Positions 46,408 through 49,672 of a stretch of 49,672 nucleotides of DNA are shown piece after piece. Made by a program: the position numbers and the translations under genes. Under the pieces are notes generated by a model, which saw nothing but the letters and a program-made list of their open reading frames with translations, was not told where the DNA came from and did not search any database. This DNA is from Fertoeibacter niger. Lineage in GTDB: Bacteria > Pseudomonadota > Alphaproteobacteria > Rhodobacterales > Rhodobacteraceae. The stretch lies in NCBI RefSeq assembly GCF_009380135.2, contig NZ_WHUT02000019.1, positions 1-49,672 on the forward strand, read 5' to 3'. Position 1 is the first letter of the stretch, and every line of letters starts with the position of its first letter.

Positions 46408-46437
46408 TGACCGTCAGTGTCACGAAAGAAGAACGCC

Positions 46438-48156
46438 GTGCCCGATATGAAGTCCCTTTTCCCCATTCTTGACTGGGCACCGGCCTATTCCAAAAACACC
46501 GCGCTGAACGATCTGGTGGCGGCGCTGATCGTGACGATCATGCTGGTGCCGCAAAGTCTGGCCTATGCGATGCTTGCGGGCCTGCCTGCCTATGTCGGGC
46601 TTTATGCGTCGATCCTGCCGCTGGTGGCCTATGCCGTCTTCGGCACCAGCCGGGTGCTTGCGGTGGGGCCGGTGGCTGTAGCCTCGCTTATGACGGCGGC
46701 CGCGGTGGGAGAGGTGGCGGCACAGGGCACGGCCAGCTATCTGGAGGCGTCGATCGTGCTGGCGTTCCTGTCGGGCCTGGTGCTGCTGGGCATGTCGGTG
46801 CTGCGGCTGGGGTTTCTGGCGAATTTCCTCAGTCATCCCGTTGTATCCGGCTTCATCACCGCCTCGGGCATCCTGATTGCGGCCAGCCAGCTTAAACACG
46901 TTCTGGGCATCGCTGCGGCGGGTGACAGCCTGCCAGAGATCGTGATCCAACTGTTTGCCGGGCTGGGCCAGGTCAACCTTTACACCGCGATCATTGGTGT
47001 GGGGGCGATCATCTTCCTGTTCTGGGTGCGCAAACGGCTGAAGCCGCTGCTGCTGCGCGCCGGTCTGCGCCCCCGGCTGGCAGAAATTCTGGCAAAGGCC
47101 GGCCCGGTTGCCGCCATTGCCGTATCCATACTTGCGGTGCTGGCCTTCGGGCTGGATCAGCAGGGCGTCAAGATCGTGGGCGAGATTCCGGGTGGATTGC
47201 CGCCTTTTGCCTTGCCGTCGTTCAACCTTGACCTGTGGTGGCAATTGCTGCCCTCGGCGGTGCTGATCAGCCTTGTGGGCTTTGTCGAATCCATTTCCGT
47301 GGCGCAGACGCTTGCCGCCAAACGCCGCCAGCGCATCGTGGCAAATCAAGAGCTTGTGGGCCTTGGCACCGCCAATATCGCATCGGCGCTGTCGGGTGGC
47401 TATCCGGTGACGGGGGGCTTTGCACGATCGGTGGTGAATTACGACGCCGGGGCCGAAACCCCGATGGCGGGGGTGTTCACCGCGCTGGGCATCCTGTGCG
47501 CCACGCTGTTCCTGACACCGCTGTTTCGGCTGTTGCCGCAGGCCGTGCTGGCCGCCACGATCATTGTCGCCGTGCTGTCACTGGTGGATCTGGGCGCGAT
47601 CCGCCGCATCTGGAACTATTCGAAGACCGATTTCGCCGCCATGGCCGTCACCATTGCCACGGTGCTTCTGGTGGGTGTCGAGGCGGGGATCACCGCAGGC
47701 ATGTCTTTGTCGTTGCTGCTGTTCCTGTGGCGCACCAGCCGCCCGCACATGGCCATCGTGGGCCAGATGCCCGGCACCCAGCATTACCGCAACGTGTCGC
47801 GCCATGATGTGATCTGCGAGCCGTCGGTGCTGACCATCCGGGTGGATGAAAGCCTGTATTTCGCCAATGCCCGGTATCTGGAGGACAGCATCTATGCCCA
47901 TGTCGCCGCGCGCCCCGCGCTGAAACATGTCGTGCTGATGTGCCCGGCGGTCAATCTGATCGACGCATCGGCGCTGGAAAGCCTTGAGGCGATTTCACAC
48001 CGGCTGGATTCGGCAGGGGTGGGATTTCATCTGTCCGAGGTGAAAGGCCCGGTGATGGATGCGCTGAAACGGTCGGATTTTTTCCATCACTTCAAGGGCC
48101 GGGTGTTCCTGTCGCAATATGAGGCGTCACAGGCGCTGGCCCCGGCGCAGCCCTGA
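46438..48156 (+). CDS. SulP-family anion transporter with STAS domain
   Basis: A 572-residue protein with about 12-14 membrane segments followed by a STAS domain from about residue 455. The N-terminal LVAALIVTIMLVPQSLAYAMLAGLP and GPVAVASLMTA are SulP signatures, and the STAS shows LMCPAVNLIDASALESLE. The likely substrate is sulfate, or sulfite or bicarbonate. Next to a persulfide dioxygenase, movement of sulfur oxyanions is the simplest reading. GTG 46438 is chosen because GAAAGAAG lies upstream and PDMKSLFPILDW begins a normal N-terminus; ATG 46447 and GTG 46417 are alternatives. Confidence 0.9.
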   Translation: MPDMKSLFPILDWAPAYSKNTALNDLVAALIVTIMLVPQSLAYAMLAGLPAYVGLYASILPLVAYAVFGTSRVLAVGPVAVASLMTAAAVGEVAAQGTASYLEASIVLAFLSGLVLLGMSVLRLGFLANFLSHPVVSGFITASGILIAASQLKHVLGIAAAGDSLPEIVIQLFAGLGQVNLYTAIIGVGAIIFLFWVRKRLKPLLLRAGLRPRLAEILAKAGPVAAIAVSILAVLAFGLDQQGVKIVGEIPGGLPPFALPSFNLDLWWQLLPSAVLISLVGFVESISVAQTLAAKRRQRIVANQELVGLGTANIASALSGGYPVTGGFARSVVNYDAGAETPMAGVFTALGILCATLFLTPLFRLLPQAVLAATIIVAVLSLVDLGAIRRIWNYSKTDFAAMAVTIATVLLVGVEAGITAGMSLSLLLFLWRTSRPHMAIVGQMPGTQHYRNVSRHDVICEPSVLTIRVDESLYFANARYLEDSIYAHVAARPALKHVVLMCPAVNLIDASALESLEAISHRLDSAGVGFHLSEVKGPVMDALKRSDFFHHFKGRVFLSQYEASQALAPAQP

Positions 48157-48196
48157 CGGCAACTGCGGCCAACTGCCCCACACGCCAACCCGGTCA

Positions 48197-48967
48197 TCAG
48201 GCGTTCAGAAACACCCTGACCGTCTGTTCAAATTCGCGCGGTTTTTCGGCATGCAGCCAGTGGCCGGCATCGGGCAGTTTTGCAAAGCGGGCACGGGGAA
48301 ACTGCTGCAAGATCGCCGGGCGGTGTTCGGGCAGAACATAATCGGATTGCCCGCCCGTCAGAAACAGCGTGGCCCCGTCGAACACGCCTGCGGTGCCGGG
48401 CCAGCCGACGATGCCTTGCATCTGATCCTCCAGCACATCCAGGTGCAGCCGCCAGCGCGGCGGCTCTGCCTTCAGATCCAGCGACTGCAGGAAGAACGCC
48501 CGCAGGCCCGCATCGGGCACGGTGGCAGCAAGGCGCTTGTCGGCCTCGGCCCGGGTGGTCAGCCCCGCCAGATCAAGGCCCCGCATCGCGGCGATGTGGC
48601 GGCTTTGGCTGTGGTCATAGGCAACCGGGGCAATGTCGGCCACCACCAGCCGCCGCAGCAGGGCGGGCCTTGTCAGCGCCAGCACCATGGCCGCCTTGCC
48701 CCCCATCGAATGCCCCAGCACATCGGCCCGCCCGCCAAGGCCCGCAATCACTTCGGCCAGATCATCGGCCATTGCGGCATAGCTGTGGTCGGGTGAGCGG
48801 GGGCTTTCGCCGTGGTTGCGCAGATCCACCGCCACTACATCGCGGCTGTCGGCCAGCCGCCGCGCGATGACACCCCAGTTGCGCGCCGAGCCGAACAGGC
48901 CATGCACGATCAGCAGCGGCAGGTGGCCCGAGGGCGTCTCGGCGGGATAGGAATATGTGCTCAGCAT
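48197..48967 (-). CDS. Alpha/beta-hydrolase (YbfF-like esterase)
   Basis: A 256-residue alpha/beta-hydrolase. The oxyanion region is IVHGLFGSARNW, the nucleophile elbow is LGHSMGGKAAM near residue 94, and the histidine is in DAGHWLHAEKP near the end; an aspartate in GGQSDYV completes the triad. The layout matches small acyl-esterases of the YbfF group. Substrate unknown. ATG at 48967 fits the conserved start; no strong ribosome site is seen. Confidence 0.88.
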   Translation of the reverse strand: MLSTYSYPAETPSGHLPLLIVHGLFGSARNWGVIARRLADSRDVVAVDLRNHGESPRSPDHSYAAMADDLAEVIAGLGGRADVLGHSMGGKAAMVLALTRPALLRRLVVADIAPVAYDHSQSRHIAAMRGLDLAGLTTRAEADKRLAATVPDAGLRAFFLQSLDLKAEPPRWRLHLDVLEDQMQGIVGWPGTAGVFDGATLFLTGGQSDYVLPEHRPAILQQFPRARFAKLPDAGHWLHAEKPREFEQTVRVFLNA

Positions 48968-49061
48968 GCCGCGTTCATAGCCCGCCACGCCCGGCATCGC
49001 CAGAGGTGTTGAAGCGCGGCGCGCCACGGCCTAGACTTGCCGAAAACCAAGGGGCAGGGGC

Positions 49062-49433
49062 ATGAGCGCGGTAACAATTCAGCAGATGGCCGACCGCGTT
49101 GCGGCGCTGATGGAGGAACGGCTGCGCATCAAGGGACGGGGGCTGGCGGAAAAGCTGCAACGCGGCGGGCGCGTGCTGCCGCGCCGGGTGCGGGCAGCGG
49201 CGCAGGTGCTGGCCGATGCGGCGCATATGGCGCAAAACCCCAAGCTGCTGTTGCAGGTCGATCAGGAACAGATCGCTGCGGCCTATGACCTCTGCGTCAA
49301 CCACCTGAACGGCGTGAACCGCTGGCAGCGCCGCATGGGCTGGCTGACCGGCTTTGCCGCCTCGGTCGCGTTCATCGTGCTGGTGGTGGGAGGGCTGGTC
49401 GTGGCGGTGCTGGTGCTGCGGGGGTATCTGTGA
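49062..49433 (+). CDS. Small protein with one C-terminal membrane segment, unknown function
   Basis: A 123-residue protein. Residues 1-90 are helical and charged, with a basic patch (RIKGRGLAEKLQRGGRVLPRRVR); residues about 94-118 (TGFAASVAFIVLVVGGLVVAVLVL) form a single membrane anchor. Codon use matches the neighbours and AAGGGGCAGGGG precedes the ATG, so it is a real gene. I do not recognise its family. Confidence 0.78.
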   Translation: MSAVTIQQMADRVAALMEERLRIKGRGLAEKLQRGGRVLPRRVRAAAQVLADAAHMAQNPKLLLQVDQEQIAAAYDLCVNHLNGVNRWQRRMGWLTGFAASVAFIVLVVGGLVVAVLVLRGYL

Positions 49434-49550
49434 TGGCTTGGCGGGCGACGAGGGCGGCGGTGACGAAGGTGAAACCGGCTTTTTGTCGCAATTCGACACT
49501 TTCTGAATTTGCACGGGAGCAGAGTCATCAAAGAAGATTCTGGTTGCAAA

Positions 49551-49672
49551 GAGCCGAGGCTGTGTGAAAACCTCCAGATATGGTATGCTTCCTGCGATAC
49601 AGGAGTGCATTTATGTCAGGTTTCATTGAAGGGGTAGACCGGGATCAGGTGACGCTGTTTCCGGACCGTCTT
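49551..49672 (+). mobile_element. Left end of an IS1182-type insertion sequence, cut by the window end
   Basis: GAGCCGAGGCTGTGTGAAAA (49551-49570) is the terminal repeat, matched in reverse at 30-53. It leads after about 40 bases into the transposase start at 49613. Sequence from about 49476 is already AT-richer than the chromosome. Confidence 0.8.
49613..49672 (+). CDS. IS1182-family transposase, first 20 codons only
   Basis: The frame begins MSGFIEGVDRDQVTLFPDRL, the standard N-terminus of IS1182-type DDE transposases in alphaproteobacteria. AGGAG lies nine bases before the ATG. The remainder is beyond the window, so intactness cannot be judged. Confidence 0.85.
   Translation, partial: MSGFIEGVDRDQVTLFPDRL

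Noticed and set aside
46199-46450. An 83-codon frame in the gap before SulP
   Set aside because: It has no ribosome site, runs through the hairpin and into the SulP start, and its composition is unlike neighbouring proteins.

Overview
The window looks like chromosomal DNA of a Rhodobacteraceae-type alphaproteobacterium. The supporting signs are high G+C with strong G/C third-position bias, the mreBCD-mrdA-rodA order, an iron-sulfur photolyase of the Rhodobacter CryB/Agrobacterium PhrB class, an IalB-like secreted protein, a Rhizobium-type asparaginase, a short GltX paralogue and a GGGATATTT-cored intergenic repeat. This is inferred from gene content; no database was searched. Both ends carry the terminal inverted repeat of an IS1182-type insertion sequence: the right end at 30-53, and the left end at 49551-49575 followed by the first 20 codons of a transposase. 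The window is therefore probably a whole contig that stops where a repeated IS begins.

Layout. 54-1153: an AT-richer edge with an MrcB_N-HNH nuclease gene, probably accessory. 1270-7534: rsgA, cobQ, an acyl-CoA ligase, an EamA exporter and a GhrA-like dehydrogenase. 7593-13192 (minus): the cell-shape operon mreB-mreC-mreD-mrdA-rodA. 13512-15294 (minus): leuA preceded by a leucine-rich leader peptide, apparently leaderless, and a three-way alternating stem-loop region. 15616-17816: an SDR gene overlapping the FeS photolyase gene. 18042-25795: asparaginase, IalB-like protein, rlmN, a KefB-type antiporter, a YcaQ-like glycosylase, a LOG-family protein and dapD. 25993-27633: a periplasmic protein made of MORN repeats. 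27845-36753: nadE, a secreted EEP-family enzyme, wrbA, a Tat-exported metallo-hydrolase, a zincin, a DUF1801 protein, gltX, a MATE exporter and a gamma-glutamylcyclotransferase-like protein. 36830-41620: tandem glycine riboswitch with gcvT-gcvH-gcvP. 41752-41827: tRNA-Ala(CGC). 41942-43302 (minus): rpe-gph. 43503-48156: a sulfur-stress locus. 48197-49433: an alpha/beta hydrolase and a small membrane protein.

The most system-like part is 43503-48156. A SqrR/BigR-type ArsR repressor with the two characteristic cysteines is divergent from genes for a DUF2892 membrane protein, two half-size YeeE/YedE transporters, an ETHE1-like persulfide dioxygenase and a SulP transporter. An ATTA-N8-GAAT site close to the reported SqrR motif lies between the -35 and -10 boxes of the transporter promoter. 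The family is known, but the gene set and the placement of the site make a coherent picture of reactive-sulfur sensing, transport, oxidation and anion movement. Other signals worth attention are the leuA attenuator, the four-copy intergenic repeat (one copy supplies the end of a protein), the triple hairpin between gcvH and gcvP, and two unrelated 18-bp tandem repeats.
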